A DNA stretch of 64,000 nucleotides from Massospora cicadina (GCA_022478985.1 JAKSZP010008049.1:1-64000), one strand, 5' to 3'; positions 1 to 12,509 are shown, numbered from the stretch's first letter. Notes: a model not told the origin generated them from the letters alone. Made by a program: numbers and translations.

Positions 1-2960
1 ATTTGATTACATAGTCTGAGGCTCACATGTGGAACTACCCCCTCACATAGTGCAAGGGACATAAGGGATGATTGTATATTCTCCAGAGCCTAAGATATTT
101 CCTTCAGGGTCACAGATTATAGTGGACACCCTGATTCATGTAAACATACTTTAAGGGTTAGTCTAGAAATCTGAGGTGCAGAAAATCCATCCACAAATGA
201 GGTCTTAACCTGCCCAGGTATCCTTGACCCCACATACACTAGCTCCATTTCTGTATTGCTGGAAAACTGACTCCAAATGCCTAAACCATTGGTCCAAGTA
301 CTACAATCACCTATTTACGCTTAGTGCCAGTAAATGACATCTTCTGTGTCCATGGGCTCAGAAGCCTCCATGACTTTGGTTTATAAGGACCTCCCACTGT
401 AGCTCTAGTCACCATCTCCCTAGGGAAAAACCCTACCCCAGAACAAAGGAAGAAGGTTACGAGCTCCTGGAGATCTATTCTGACCTTTTCTTCACATACA
501 TATATGACTTGGGCAAGATAAAGGTGCTTGTGCATAACTAGAGATGGTGGACGCCTCACCATATGCTCACGCCACTACCAAAAAAGCAAGGTGGAAGAGG
601 ACCAGGTCACCACCAAACTCAAAAAACCTTTAACTTCAGGGTTGTTGGTACCATCAAGAATGTATCTGGGCATCTCCCCTCCTGCTTGTTCAATAAAAAA
701 ATGAAAGACATAATCATGGATTATTCTAAGCATAATGCAGTAACACAAAAAGATAGCTACACTCTCACTTAAATCAATAATTTACTCCAGCTCCTAGTTG
801 GGCCCAATATTTTTCCATGATGGATCTTGCCAGTGAGTACTAAAAGATTGAGCTGGCTCCCAAGTATCAATCCAAGTGCTCCTTATTGCAAATGAAGGGC
901 TGTTTAAACCGACCTGAATGATGGAGGAGCTATGAAATGCACCTGTTACCTTCCAGCGCGCTATGAATGGAATCCTAGATGATTTGAAGGTGTCTTGCAT
1001 CCTAGTTTTCTTTGATGATATTACCATTTTCTCCAAACTTTCAGTGGGCACCTAAATCATCTCCGCTAAGTTTTGATTGCATCTGAGGAGCATCCTTGAA
1101 GCTTAAACCTGCAATATGCTAATTTATCAACTGGAGATGGAGTTTTTAGGGCACAAGGTCACTAAAAAAGGAATTCAGCCTTTTCTGGAAAAGTTTGCTT
1201 CCATAGAAAAGAAGATTTAACCTCAAAGCCATTAGGTATACAAGTGTTCCTATTTATAATAAGATATTATAGGAAATTCATACCCCGGTTTCCTGACCTG
1301 GCCAAGTCCTTGGTGTATTTGTACACAAGAACATTACCTTTGAATGGAATCTGGAACAGGACAGGCTTTTAATTACTCAGAACTGCACTTATCTCTCAGT
1401 CTGTGTTAGTCCATCCAATTTTTAGCCAACCCTTTGTGTTATTTACCATTACCAGTGACGTCACCATAGACGCTATCCTGGCCCAACTGGACGAACAGAA
1501 GTATAATGACACATAGCCTATTTCAGCAAAAACCTAAAAAAAGCTTAAAGAAATTACAGTGTCACTGAACGTGAATGCCTAGCTGTACTGCTCGCGGTCA
1601 AGCACTTATGATCATACTTATATGGGAACCATTTCACTATCATCACTAATCATGCTTCCTTAAGGTGGCTTCAAAATATGAAAGATCCTGACAGTCAATT
1701 GGCCAGGTGGGCCTCTAGCTTAAAGCTACGATTTATTTTATAGTACATTGGGTGGCATGACTCATCAAAACGCAGACTGGCTACCCAGGATGCTGACCCT
1801 TCTGATATTATTACCTGAGGAAGACAGCTTGTATGACTTGTCAGAAAGTCAGAGCAATATGAACTGGAAACCCCTGGAAACAATGAAGATGTTACGTTCA
1901 ATCTCTCAGAACACTCATTTACAATATGGCATGTTATATGAGAAATTTGACAGAAAATGGATGCCATACCTGCAACCCTCCTCAAGGACAGAAGTTATCC
2001 AAGAAAATATGACCATGTAGGCTACGGGGAAGTCAAGAAAACCTATGAATGGTTAAGATAACAATGCTACTGAGATCAGATGCTTAAAACTATCCAGGAG
2101 GCTTAGATGCTTGCTTTATGTGCAGAACCCAAGATTGGACAAACCCTAACTTCCATCATCGAATTGTTGCCCTATCTATACTGTTTAGCATCATCAGCGT
2201 GGATGTCGTAGGGCCTCATCCATGGGCCTCTATGGTTATTGTACATCATCCTAGCCATTGACCATCTCAAAAAATAGATTGAGGTCATCCTAGTATTTGC
2301 TGCCACCGCTAAAACTACTGCCTTGTTCTTGTTTTGCTCTGTTTAAACCCAATATAGGTGCCTTAGAGTTTCGCTACTGGAAAATGAGTTAAATTTTACC
2401 TCCTAAGTTGTCCAAGAATTGGCTACTAATTAATAATAATCAACATTTTAATGCACCCTATAATTCTTCAACAAATAGTGCAGTAGAGTGGGCAAATGGT
2501 ACCATAGACTCTATTCTCCTTAAAATGGCCTTTACAAACCCCATTCAATGGAACAACTACCTGCCATCCACTTTATTGGCCTATCTAATGATCTATCACT
2601 GAATGATCAAAATGTCCTCATTTTAGGCCCTCTGTGGTAGGGAGCCTCAACTGCTTAGTAGCTTATAGCCTTTATTGGATTCTGCCTCTCTCAAAACTAC
2701 TAAATTGACAATGAGGGTATAACTGACAAGATAATTAGGTTGCAAGCACTAACCACTCAAGGGATCATCTTAACAACCACAAGAAACTACATAGTCAAAT
2801 ATTATTTATCCAGATCTCCCCTTATTCAATATTGGTGACCAAATTCTATTCTACCATCACTGCACCTAGTGGGTGCCCAAATAAGTTAGACACTTCCTGG
2901 TTGGGACTCTACCACGTTTTGTATAGGGCTGGCTCTGAATATCCATCACTGATGTCATTC
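1..2960 (+). mobile_element. TE1: degenerate Ty3/Gypsy element, pol part only
   Basis: Translation of the + strand gives pol pieces in the usual Gypsy order: PR-RT linker (about 350-560), RT, RNase H, then the end of the integrase (to about 2960). No LTR or gag is seen. The left end is cut by the window and the right end is not fixed. The same pol family recurs as TE6 (21735-24000) and TE10 (40980-43030, minus). All three share an RNase H with an AQLD-type motif and an integrase with a LPSALLAY-like stretch. It is a dead, old copy. Confidence 0.75.
440..2960 (+). pseudogene. pol: TE1 pol pseudogene (RT, RNase H, integrase)
   Basis: The RT N-terminal part is visible at about 700-800 (MDYSKHNAVTQKDSYTL, the FxxDYRxLN..T..D.YPLP region). 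The RT active-site region follows at about 960-1030 (LVFFDDITIFS, with FFDD at the usual YxDD site). The connection region is at about 1120-1340 (EFLGHKVTKKGIQP; FIPRFPDLAK). RNase H is at about 1440-1680 (TSDVTIDAILAQLDEQ). An integrase tail is at about 2430-2600 (EWANGTIDSIL and WNNYLPSTLLAY). At least ten frameshifts or stops separate the pieces. It would have made the polymerase and integrase of the element; it cannot do so now. Confidence 0.75.
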
Positions 2961-3600
2961 AAGGCATAGTGATTAACCGCGTTTATGCAAGGTTCCTATG
3001 CCCTTATATACACATCCACCAGGACTTGAGGGGGCAATTTCAGCATTTGTACTCAAGGTTGCCCAAAAAGTCTCGAGATTAAACCAATAAAACGTTTGAT
3101 AATTCTCTGACAGGGTTGAGATTTCCAGGTATAGAATAAATAGTTGGCAAATGAGCACTTTCCCTTAATGGGCAAGAATTAATGAAAGATATACAAGAAT
3201 TATCAAAAAATGAGATTCTTTCATGACGCCAGCGGTTGCCATCCAGACGCCCAAACAAAACTGGAGGCCAAATGTTCTAAACCAATCAAAAAAAGCTACA
3301 GATTGACCCTTGTACTGGATGAGAAACAAAGACTCTGAACAAAGAGGAATCAAGTATCTAATATGCCAAAAACACTTAGTTATCATATAAATATTGAAAG
3401 CTTTAAATTAATTTCAACTTTTTATTTCCTCTAACAAATTTATATCTATAATCATTCTTCTCATAGTTATGATAATCAGTACTGTAACCCAGGATGATGC
3501 ATAGTACCCACGTTGAAGAATTGAAAGTTCTATGCCATCGCCTTTATCCAGTCATTATGAAGAATCAAGCCATCCCAAAAACCATTCCCAGCTTCCGTTA
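2961..3600. other. unassigned spacer between TE1 and TE2
   Basis: No domain, PBS or LTR terminus could be recognised here. It probably holds the last part of TE1 and the lost 5' end of TE2, but neither boundary can be placed. Confidence 0.3.
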
Positions 3601-5560
3601 CTATTACTATAATACCCCAAAATTTTGATGTTTGGTTTTACTTGCGAAAAAGATGAAAGTGACACTTTAAAAACTTTTTTACACATGAATTTGTCTACCC
3701 TAGCCAGATCTTTACATACAATTAGCAATATAAGAGAATATGTTATCAAATATGTGCAGCATACTACTAGAAATATGAGAGAATTCAGACCAAACAGCAA
3801 GCCATGTTTTAAAATCTGGTTGCTTATACTTAAGATAGTAGCGTTTAGCAACATGCATTGATGCAACAACTTGTTGTTAGTTTTTAGAAAATTTTCCTAA
3901 GGTTGTATTCAACTTTGCATTGTTAAAGCACCCAAATAACTAGATAAATTTTTCAGTAAAGAGCTGAATACAAAACTGTGAAGCATCATCAAAGATATGC
4001 TCAGCCAACTCAGGTTCATTAATTGATGGAAATATTATGTTGATAAGCATTGCATAGTCAGCGATGCAAGAAACCAGACTGATTTGAACTCAAACTGCCA
4101 CCAAACCAAGGTAGCTTTGACTTCTGAAGCAATACCATCATTCTTAATTAAGTACAGGGACATTGATAAATTAAGGATACAGTTTCTGATTTCAAGAAAG
4201 GGGTTTGTAAAATTAAAGAAGAAAAATAAGGATGAAAATGAGCTAATCTTGACATAAGTTTAAATTGAAAACAAGGATGGCTCAAGGTCAGTATATCAAG
4301 CCAAATTGAACTTGACAAATCTTAAGGTAATCAATGTTAATGACTAATTGTACAAATATGGGAAAATAAGACAATTTATATGGACACCTTGATGATTTAA
4401 AGAAAAACGAAGCCTAATTTAAAAAGGAAGAGAAAACATTGAGAATAGCCTTAGAAAATGAGATGAAAAAAATTGGCAATTAAGGGAAAATGAACAAAAC
4501 GCAAGTTTTTGGAGAAAAAAGTCACGTAAAGGATAGAAGAAATAGAAACATATATATGCAATTGCATTTGGGAAAGATTATGATGCAAAATTGTTTAAGG
4601 AAGAGGCAACAATCACTGAGGTGGAAAGTAACGCTAAAAGTGTAATCTAACCCATTTGAAATATGCCGAGTACCTTTGTGATAAACATGGAGGTGACTAC
4701 CAAGACTATTTACATCTATTCAGGTTACAGTTTATAGTAATGCACCAATAATTGTAAAAACTTTAAAAGCACATTTAAAAAAGTGCTTTATTGGAGTTTG
4801 TGACTGCTTTTTTCCGCTTGTTCAAAATGACAATGTATGGTTACAGTGATTGAAAGAAAGCAATTAGTATCATTAATTGGCTTTCTACAAAATGCCAATA
4901 TTTGGTATTGACATGTCTTTGAGTTGAAAACTGGAGTTATAGAGAGGCTAAAGAGGCTATTATAAAGGACTTTAGAAGCTTAGAACATATGACTTTCAGG
5001 AAGCAAGAATATATGGGCGTCCAGTTCAAGAAAGCTGAAAAGGTGGGAGCATTTGTGACTATTTCTACTAAGAGGACCTAGAATTCTTGAGGAAATAATT
5101 CCACAAGAAAATTTAATACTCAAATCGCCATGCAAATTGTTATAAACTTTATGAGACCTTCATCAAATTATGGTTTAAGCATTTCTTAGTAAAAGCTTTA
5201 TTTTCTGAATAGTGGAAATTTGAAGATGTTAAGATCAACAGTAAAGCGCCTAAAAAATCTATAGACCAACAATCAGGAATTGTTAACAAGAATATGGACC
5301 AACTTACCAAAAAGCCCAAAGAATACATTAATAGAGGGAACCAAGACAGAATTCAGGATAACCCAAAAAGGAATAAACAAGCTGCGCCTAACCTGTAATA
5401 AATGCGGACAACCTAGTCATCTTTTAAGTCCCATTTGGCAGAGAAAGCTGAAGACCATGTTAATTTGGTGCAGTCTAAGGAGAAGAGAGATGTCTAAAAA
5501 CAGGAAAAAGCTCTTGCTGTCTTTTATAAGGAACAGTCTAAAACTGCTTTAATCTAGATT
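3600..5560 (+). pseudogene. gag: TE2 gag pseudogene with zinc knuckle
   Basis: The + strand has short open stretches rich in Lys and Glu, as expected for a coiled-coil Gag, ending with a CCHC-like knuckle at about 5388-5430. The peptide CNKCGQPSHLL has the CX2CX4H spacing, but the last Cys of CX2CX4HX4C is missing. A basic tail follows (5470-5550). Gag would package the element RNA. Many stops are present, and the N-terminus cannot be placed. The gag assignment rests mainly on the knuckle and on the protease lying downstream. Confidence 0.5.
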
Positions 5561-5930
5561 TATTGATAACCTTTGTAGAGTTTAATAAAACTATAGTTGA
5601 AGTGAATAAACCATATCTGGATCTTTTGCATCAGGTAGTATACCAGGATGAAATTATGGTAACCAGATAAAGTCAAAGGGTATCACTCCAAAGGACTTGG
5701 ATGAAGATCTTGTCCTTACGCCTGTCAGATAGTAGATAAATTTCCTATTATCATAAATGAGGCTAAAATGTTAAATATAAAAAACTAGAGTATGTCAAAA
5801 TAACAATTTTATTAATACTATCTTTGAATCTTACCTCAATATTTTAGCCCAATTGATCATAATTTGATTTAAAAAATTCTCTAATCATACAGTAATTAAC
5901 AATCTTTCTTATTTTTTTAAATGTATAGAT

Positions 5931-6734
5931 TGTTGAATTTGGGCTTTATTCTGATGGCTGATTCCTCTCTTATTGTAGGGTAAAGTTTTGGGCATCTATT
6001 GTATGGGGACAATAGACAGGATGGTGATTAAAATTTAAGTTAAGACTTTTTGGTAGTACTCAAATCATATACCCTGTTGTTTTACTTGGATGATGGCACG
6101 CCGCCCTGATCCTACTGATCCAAGTAAAAATCAACTAATACAAAAGAAAGTACTAAATAAAAAAGTTTATAAGTTAAATTATAAACAAGTCCAGTAGTTG
6201 AATGTTTTTTATTAGCAACAACTTGAGGGTTATTTATAGGGGTTTGTGTTCGCCACATCTTACCCATGACGTCTCACTTTCAATGGCACTTGGCCACATA
6301 AAATGTTTGTAAGAACGTCTACAAATACTTCAACTCAGGGCATCATGCTCAGCCTAAGGGTTGGTGTAAACACCGTCATCATTCTCAAGGTGGTGTTTTG
6401 CACATGCCTTCAAAATAGCTGAGCTGATTCACTTTTACATGTAATTGGCAGCACATAACAAGGCAATTTTTATCACTAATTAGTTATTAATTTGATCAAA
6501 AACTTGACCAACATTTTAAACTAATTTTGACATAGATTAACAAAGCCCACGTGCCCAAGTCATTAAGTCAAAACTTAATTTAAGTAAACCTAACCAACAA
6601 AGCCCTCGAGCCTATGTCATCATAGTCAAATATTATTAAGTGAAATTTCTAGGCCGCAGACCCCAAATTTTGGATATACTTAGGATATACCTGATCCATA
6701 ATTGCTGATATCTAATATAATCGAATATCCAACA
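5931..6734. repeat. candidate solo LTR inside TE2
   Basis: The stretch starts TGTTG and ends CAACA, the inverted ends typical of an LTR. It is about 800 bp, roughly the excess distance between the TE2 zinc knuckle and protease compared with TE13. No clean 5-bp TSD is seen (TAGAT versus ATTAG), so this is only a candidate. It contains a 12-bp stem-loop at 6080-6129. Confidence 0.35.
6080..6129. repeat. 12-bp perfect inverted repeat (stem-loop)
   Basis: TTTTACTTGGAT (6080-6091) and ATCCAAGTAAAA (6118-6129) are exact reverse complements with a 26-nt, GC-richer loop. The loop contrasts with the AT-rich surroundings. It lies inside the candidate solo LTR. Its function is unknown. Confidence 0.6.
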
Positions 6735-6789
6735 ATTAGGTCTAGTCAATTACTCAACATATATGAAGATCTTTTTGTATTCCATGTAA

Positions 6790-6870
6790 AAGTTATGATG
6801 ATCATTGATAGTTGGGCTCCAATCAATAATATCTTACCCAAATTGGTCAATCAAGTAAACTCAAATTAAA
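6790..6870 (+). pseudogene. TE2 protease fragment
   Basis: The + strand reads MIIDSWAPINNILPKLV at about 6796-6846. This matches the retroviral-type aspartic protease active site (DSGA followed by a hydrophobic run and KLV). The Gly of D(S/T)G is now Trp, consistent with a single base change, so the active site is lost. Only the active-site segment is recognisable; the rest up to the TE3 insertion at 7357 is too decayed. Confidence 0.55.
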
Positions 6871-7361
6871 TTTAGAAAACCAAAAGCAGTATGGAATGTC
6901 CTGGCCTGATTCCAGTACTTCATGTGGGGCTTATAGTGCTTTACTTTTTGTTTTTAGGTCCTTAGTCTTGTCCAATCCAGAAATTTTCCTGCCTAACCAA
7001 AACATGAGATTGACATTGGCACCAAATTAATGCATGAGTATGGAGTAAAGTGTGATTCTAAAAGATACGCTAAAAATAGTGAATAATACTATGCCAATGA
7101 GACAATTTAAAAAAAGTATGCTCCTCTAATCAAGAGAAGCATTTTTTTAAAGCTAGTTTATAGAAAAGGAGTCATTCTTATTAGCTACAAATTTGGCAGA
7201 AAGAAGATACAAAAGATACCAGCTCATGTAAATGAAAACCATGGGAATTTAATCCGTGAAAAAGCACAAGTAACCATTCTTCATGGAATGCAGAGAGTGA
7301 TTGATACTGGAATAGCATTGGAGATCTCACAGTAGCTTTATATAGAGATCAAGGCTCCATG

Positions 7362-8185
7362 TGTAACGCACTGGCTCCTTCCAATGAGCCACGAATGAGT
7401 TGGGCAACAGGATCCATGTTAAGACCATAGGGCTGACAGGACTCCTGATACTACTCTCCTGGTGCGCGCGCTACAATATTGGACAAGCACCCCTGAAAGA
7501 CAGTTGCAAGTATACTTAACCCTAGCAACATGCCTTGACTCCAAGACAAGGTATAGAGGGAGGCAATAGCCCTCCCAAGCTCACTTTCAAAGTCCAATTC
7601 TTGTTGATTTAAGCCAAACATGGCTGCAGTTAGGCAATATCTCTAAAATAAACCCAAATTATAAATATATGAATTTTAGGTTCTTTTATTTAATATTTAG
7701 CCAAGTTGATAGAAAACAGAACTGAGAAGCCTCCAGCTCCTAGTTCCTTCCATATTTACACATGCTAAAAGCTAAAATAAAATATAATATAAGCTTATAG
7801 TGCCAACTTGAATGATGTTTGGTGTAAACTTTACAGCAGGATCGCGGAATCCTTACTCAATGATTCCGTGCCAGTTCTGATCCTCAATGGTTCTGCACCA
7901 GTTCCATTTTGAATCCCAATCGAACCGCGAAACTCCCAAGCACCTGTTCCATTCCATTCTCAATTCAAATCCAAATCGAATCTTGAAACTACCCCTGTTA
8001 CTCAATTCCCATTTTTCCTCAACTTGGATGTCCATCTTGCTCCTTGGCCTCCTTCAAGCTCCTGCCCCTTAGGCGTCCTTGCCAGGAACAACGCCCCCTC
8101 CTCCTCCATACATACAGACACAGCCTGCCCTGTCTTACCAAAGATCAGGGCAATGTGATGCTGAGGATAGACCTCAACCATCACA
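7362..8185 (-). repeat. TE3 3' LTR
   Basis: Direct repeat of 12510-13334, bounded by TG..CA. On minus it starts TGTGATGGTTGAGG right after the polypurine tract and ends GCGTTACA. TATA-like sequence lies near 7770-7800 (minus), upstream of the presumed R start at about 7714-7723. Confidence 0.92.
7714..7723 (-). promoter_or_regulatory. TE3 putative transcript 5' end and self-primer
   Basis: On minus this reads AGTTCTGTTT, the exact complement of AAACAGAACT in the PBS region of the same element (12498-12507). It lies about 460 nt into the LTR and about 50-80 nt downstream of AT-rich TATA-like sequence, where R should begin. In Tf1-type elements the first 11 nt of the RNA anneal to the PBS and prime reverse transcription. 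The 5' LTR copy (12863-12872) has one mismatch. Confidence 0.45.
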
Positions 8186-8200
8186 TCACCCCCCCCTAGA
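8186..8200 (-). promoter_or_regulatory. TE3 polypurine tract
   Basis: On minus the sequence TCTAGGGGGGGGTGA, with a run of eight G, sits directly against the TGTGATGG start of the 3' LTR. This is the expected place for the plus-strand DNA primer. The TGA also stops the pol reading frame, so the coding region runs right up to the LTR. Confidence 0.8.
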
Positions 8201-9817
8201 CAGGAAGAACTCTTGGATTTTCTCAGGATATTGGGCACAATCCCTAGCTGACTGCCATGTGGACTCCTCAATAGGATGACCCACCCAACGTGCCAAGAAT
8301 GAACGACGTCCTTGCACTACTTTGGTGTCAAGAATCTCCTCAACTTCATACTCTTTGGCTCCTCCTCCAGCTGGAAATAAAGGAGAAGCCCTTTCAGGTG
8401 GCTGGCCAAAGAATGGCTTGAGCTGCGATACATGCAACACCGGATGGGCTCTTGACCCTTCTGAGAGCTTCAGCTCAAATGCCACCTCGTTCACCGCCCT
8501 CACTACCTGATATGGGCCCAACGCCACTGGCCCCAATTTCCAGCTCCTTACAGGCAAAACATAGTCCCAAGCACTCACCAAGACCCAATCACCTCTCTTG
8601 AAAGCTCTACCTTCAGATCTATGCCGGTCCGCCTTCCTCTTCTGAGCTGTGACTGCCACCACCAAATTCTCCTTCAGGAGCTCCAGGGTGTCCCAGGTAT
8701 CTCGCGACGGCTCATCTGCTGCTGGATTCTGACCTTGCTCCCTGGGCACCATACCCTCTGGGTGTTGGCTGTGATTTGCATAAAATGGGGTCATACCCGC
8801 GGATGAATGCTTATGATTGTTATAAGCAAATTGAGCCAGCTTCACCCAATATACACAGTCATCCTGCCGCCCTGAGACATAGCACCTCAAATATTGCTCC
8901 AATATCTGATTTACTCTCTCAGTTTGGCCGTCTGACTGAGGATGGTATGCAGACAAATGGCAAGCCTTGATCTTTAGATTCCCCAACATGTGGAGCCAAA
9001 ATTTAGATGTAAATTGTGGACCATGATCCGACACAATCTCTTCAGGCACCCCATGTCTGGAGAAAACCTCATTTACAAAAATCTGTCCTGCCACCTTTGC
9101 AGAAATGGTTGACCAACAAGGGAAAAACTCTGCATATTTAGTCAGGCGATCCACCACAACCATCAAGTCATCCATCCCCTGTGACTTGAGCAGTCCTGTG
9201 ATGAAGTCCACACTCACTGAGGACCATGGCCTAGAAGGGATTTGAAGCGGCTTCAATTTCCCCCCTGGTGCCACCCGTTGGGCCTTTGCCCTGGTGCAAA
9301 CCACACAACGTGAAACATACTTCTGCACCGCCGCACCCACACCTCTCCATGAATAGTGACGGCGAACAAGATCTAACATCTTCTATTGACCGGGATGACC
9401 TGCCAGAGGATTGTCGTGATTAGCTGCCATTACCTCTTGTTGCAGACTCTTCACAGGGACCCAAATCCTTCCCTCATGGCGTATGATACCACCCCAAACC
9501 GAGAATCCCGCATGCCCCCTGCTTGCCTTACCTTCTCCTGTCTCTTCTCTTATCCGTTGGTCCAGCTCACATCTTTCCTGTGCAGTCCGGATTCTTCCTG
9601 CCATTCCTTCTCTCCAGCCCTGGATCGTTGCAAACAGGTTCTGTGGCAACATCGTGGCTGTAATGAACTTCCTCAACTCCTCATCGGAAAACACCAGTCC
9701 AGAATCACAGCTCAATAAATATGGAAAGATATTTTGTTTTCCCAACTTGAATTCAATCCGCAGGTCATATTGAACCAACTCTAAGTGCCACCGGTCCTGC
9801 CTCTGATCATCAGGCAT
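8186..9817 (-). pseudogene. pol: TE3 integrase with C-terminal chromodomain
   Basis: On minus the N-terminal zinc-binding part has His residues in NHDNPLAGHPG and Cys in CVVC. The DDE core follows: Asp in VDFITGL, Asp in SDHGPQFTS, Glu in DGQTERVN. After the core come the GPY/F-type segment (LGPYQVV, HVSQLKP) and a chromodomain near the end (EYEVEEILDTK, then FLARWVG and ESTW). Integrase inserts the cDNA; the chromodomain usually steers it to marked chromatin. An in-frame TAG at 9383-9385 splits the HHCC domain and the rest is open for 397 codons. The ORF upstream of the stop begins in a different frame from the RT ORF. Confidence 0.9.
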
Positions 9818-9819
9818 GG

Positions 9820-10782
9820 GGACTTATAGTATTCTAAGGCTCGATGGTCCATTTGGATGACAACCGGGTGCCTGGCATACAATAGGTGGTGTTGCCACTC
9901 CCCTAAAGCTGCAACTATTGCCAAAAGTTCCTTATCATAAACTGGATAGTTTGTTTCAGCTGGTGCCATCTTCCAACTGAAGTAACAGACAGGATGTTCA
10001 ACCCCATCCTTACCCTCCTGCAACAACATGGCTCCAAGTGCGAAATTTGATGCGTCAGTCTCTACCACGAATGGTTTGTTTGGGTCAGGGTGTGCCAGAA
10101 CTGGGGCTGTCAGCAAACTCGTCTTCACTTGCTGAAATGCCCTCTCCTCAGCCTCCCCCCAAACGAATGGCACGTCTCCCATTAATCTTGTCAATGGCAC
10201 AGCCCATTGGGCCAGATCCCTAGAAAACCTTTGCACGAAATTTACCACCCCCAAAAAACTTCGCACTTCAGTCCTATTCCCAGGAACCTTCCATTCCCGC
10301 TCTACCCGCAACTTATCAGGACAGATCGCTATCCCTTCTTGGAGGACCACGTTCCCTAGGAAGGACACCGATTCCTTATTGAACTCGCACTTGGACAGCT
10401 TCAACTTCAAGCCCGCGTTCCTAACCACCTCCAACACACTTCTCACATCCCTCACATGGTCCTGTGCCGATCTGGAAAACACCAGGATGTCATCCATATA
10501 AGCAACACAACACCTACCCACTAAGTCCTCCAATACATGATCAATCATGCGCTGGAAAACTGCAGGGGCATTGCGTAGCCCAAATGGCATAACCCTGTAC
10601 TCGAAGTTTCCCAGATGACATTTGAATGCCATATACTGCTGGTGCTCAGGGCGAACAGGAATTTGATTAAAAGCGTCCACCAAATCCAATTTGGTGAACA
10701 CTCCACACCTGGAGATCATGGGCAGAATGTTCTCCATGAGTGGCATTGGATAGGGGTCAGGTTCCATCACCTTATTAAGGCG
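9820..10782 (-). pseudogene. pol: TE3 reverse transcriptase and RNase H
   Basis: A 990-bp open stretch on minus. RT motifs are KLDLVDAFNQIPV, MPFGLRNAPAVFQRM and the catalytic AYMDDILVFS. The connection includes FLGVVNFVQRFSRDLA. RNase H has its acidic residues in VETDASN, YDKELLAI and QMDHRALEYY. The stretch follows an in-frame TAA at 10783-10785 placed just after the VDF of the RT N-terminal part. A frameshift near 9820 moves the frame into the integrase ORF. Catalytic residues are intact; only the continuity is lost. Confidence 0.9.
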
Positions 10783-12480
10783 TTAGAAATCAACACAAGG
10801 ACATAACTCCCCCCCTGACTTGGGAACCAACAGGACTGGCGAAACCACCGGCGACTTGGAAGGCACAATCAAACCCATATCCAGCATCTTATGGACATAA
10901 TCCTTCAATGCCTCTTGGGCCCGTGGATTCAACGGATAGACTGGACAGCCCTTTGGTAACTCAGAGCCTTCCTTGAACCGGAATCCAAATGCAAAATCCC
11001 CTGTAGGCGAAAAAGGCGCATCACCTTTAGGCTCAAACACCTCCGCAAAATCCTGATACTCCCTCAGCAATCCTTCCACTGACACACTTGAGGTGATTCC
11101 ACCCATGTGCTTCACCAACGAACCTTGGGACTGAAACGTCCATTCACACGTCCCCTGACCTCTAGGCGACAACAGAACCCTCTCTCTCTTCATATCAAAC
11201 TGTGGGCATAAATGGTGCCACCATCTCATCCACAGCACCACTGAATGTGGCAGGTGAGCTACGGCGTGAAACTCCTCCCTGAATACCTCCGGGCCTTGCC
11301 TCAATAGGACCTTGGCCTGCACTCGCCATACCGCCGTTTTTTTGGAGGCGTCTGCCAACGTCACCCATCCATCCTTCTGTAATGACAATCCATGGCTTCT
11401 TGCCCACTTCTCCTCAACATAATTTTCCCCAGCTCTGGTGTCAATCAAAGCTAAAACTTCACCGCAATCCCTTCCTTCATCCCCCACAAGCACATTGACG
11501 GGCAAAATCAGATAAGGATAAGATGAAGTAAGCGGTTTATTTTGAGGCACTGGATTCACCGGCTTGCAAAAATTATAAGGAGCCTTCTTATTCTGAGCCT
11601 CAGGATCCTGAGCGGTAATCTCGATGGGAATCCCTGTCTCCCGCACCTCAACCATACCCTCAGGATTTCCTTGACTCTTCTTTCCTTCCTCCACATAGCT
11701 AAACCCCTTAGAACCATGTATGGGCTCTGAAACTGCCCTTCTTCCACCACTCTGTCCTCGGAATCCCCCTGGGGGTCGCACAAATTCCTGATAGGCCCAT
11801 ACCAAACTTAACTGTCGCTCTACCTGCAAGGCTAAACCCACCTCTTCCTCCAATGTCGCTGCAGGTTTCACCGCCACCATTGCCAATAATAAATCAGCTT
11901 GCAAGTTTTGGCGAAAGATGCGCGGAAGCTGAGACTCAGGTGCCTTTGTTGCTTTTGCCAATGCGCGGAACATCTGGCCATACTCCTCCACTGACTTCTT
12001 CCCTTGACCACACTGCAGTAACGCCGCCCAGGCCGAATCCTGCGCCTCATCTGGACATGCTGCACGGTCAATCCAATCCAGACATTCCTCCACTGATACG
12101 GGTAACCCTGACTGCTCTTCTAAAAGCTCTCGCACCCAGTTTGACTGCTTTACTGGAAGTGCCAACAGAACCTGACTTAACTGCAAGGCAAACGAATCCT
12201 CTCCACCCGCTGCCTTTGTCAAATGTCCCTGAAACTGAACCCAGCTAAACGTCTGGTGGATCAGTTCCAAGTCTTCCGATTTTAAAACTGTGGGAATTCT
12301 TCCTTTGTCCTTCCCAGGCCCTACCACTTTCCCACCATCCCGGGACACACACTCTAAAACCTGGTATAATTCATGAAGCAAAAAGGCAGTGGAGAATATC
12401 ACCATCAAGAGTGTTGCAGTATGGTTATACCACATTGGAAACACAACTTCTTCTGGCACCTCTTTTGCTTGCCACCACAA
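10783..12480 (-). pseudogene. gag-pol: TE3 gag, protease and start of RT
   Basis: One long minus frame. It is open even through the 5' LTR, so the track of sense codons upstream of 12509 is not evidence of coding; a Met near 12433 (MWYNHTATLL) is a possible start. The Gag-like middle (about 12300-11750) has LVQFQGH-type helical sequence and charged segments. A protease-like site reads ALIDTRAGENYV at about 11420-11455, where Arg stands in place of the Gly of DTG. That is consistent with a G-to-A change and would kill the enzyme. The C-terminal end enters RT (LLVPKSGGELCPCVDF) and stops at TAA. No CCHC knuckle was seen. Confidence 0.8.
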
Positions 12481-12497
12481 CGACAGGAAAGTAAATG

Positions 12498-12509
12498 AGT
12501 TCTGTTTAA
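12498..12509 (-). promoter_or_regulatory. TE3 primer-binding site region (not tRNA-like)
   Basis: Immediately inside the 5' LTR the minus strand reads TTAAACAGAACTCATTTAC. It does not begin with TGG, so it does not fit the 3' CCA end of a tRNA. Ten bases, AAACAGAACT, are the complement of a site in the LTR (7714-7723), which suggests self-priming. Confidence 0.5.

Noticed and set aside
8322..10223. Several + ORFs of 60-110 codons across 8.3-10.2 kb
   Set aside because: They lie antisense to the TE3 integrase and RT, which are well supported on minus by catalytic motifs. They are shadows caused by the higher GC content.
11853..12248. 131-codon + ORF rich in Pro and Leu
   Set aside because: Antisense shadow of TE3 gag. 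The sense frame is longer, continuous with protease and RT, and explains the sequence.
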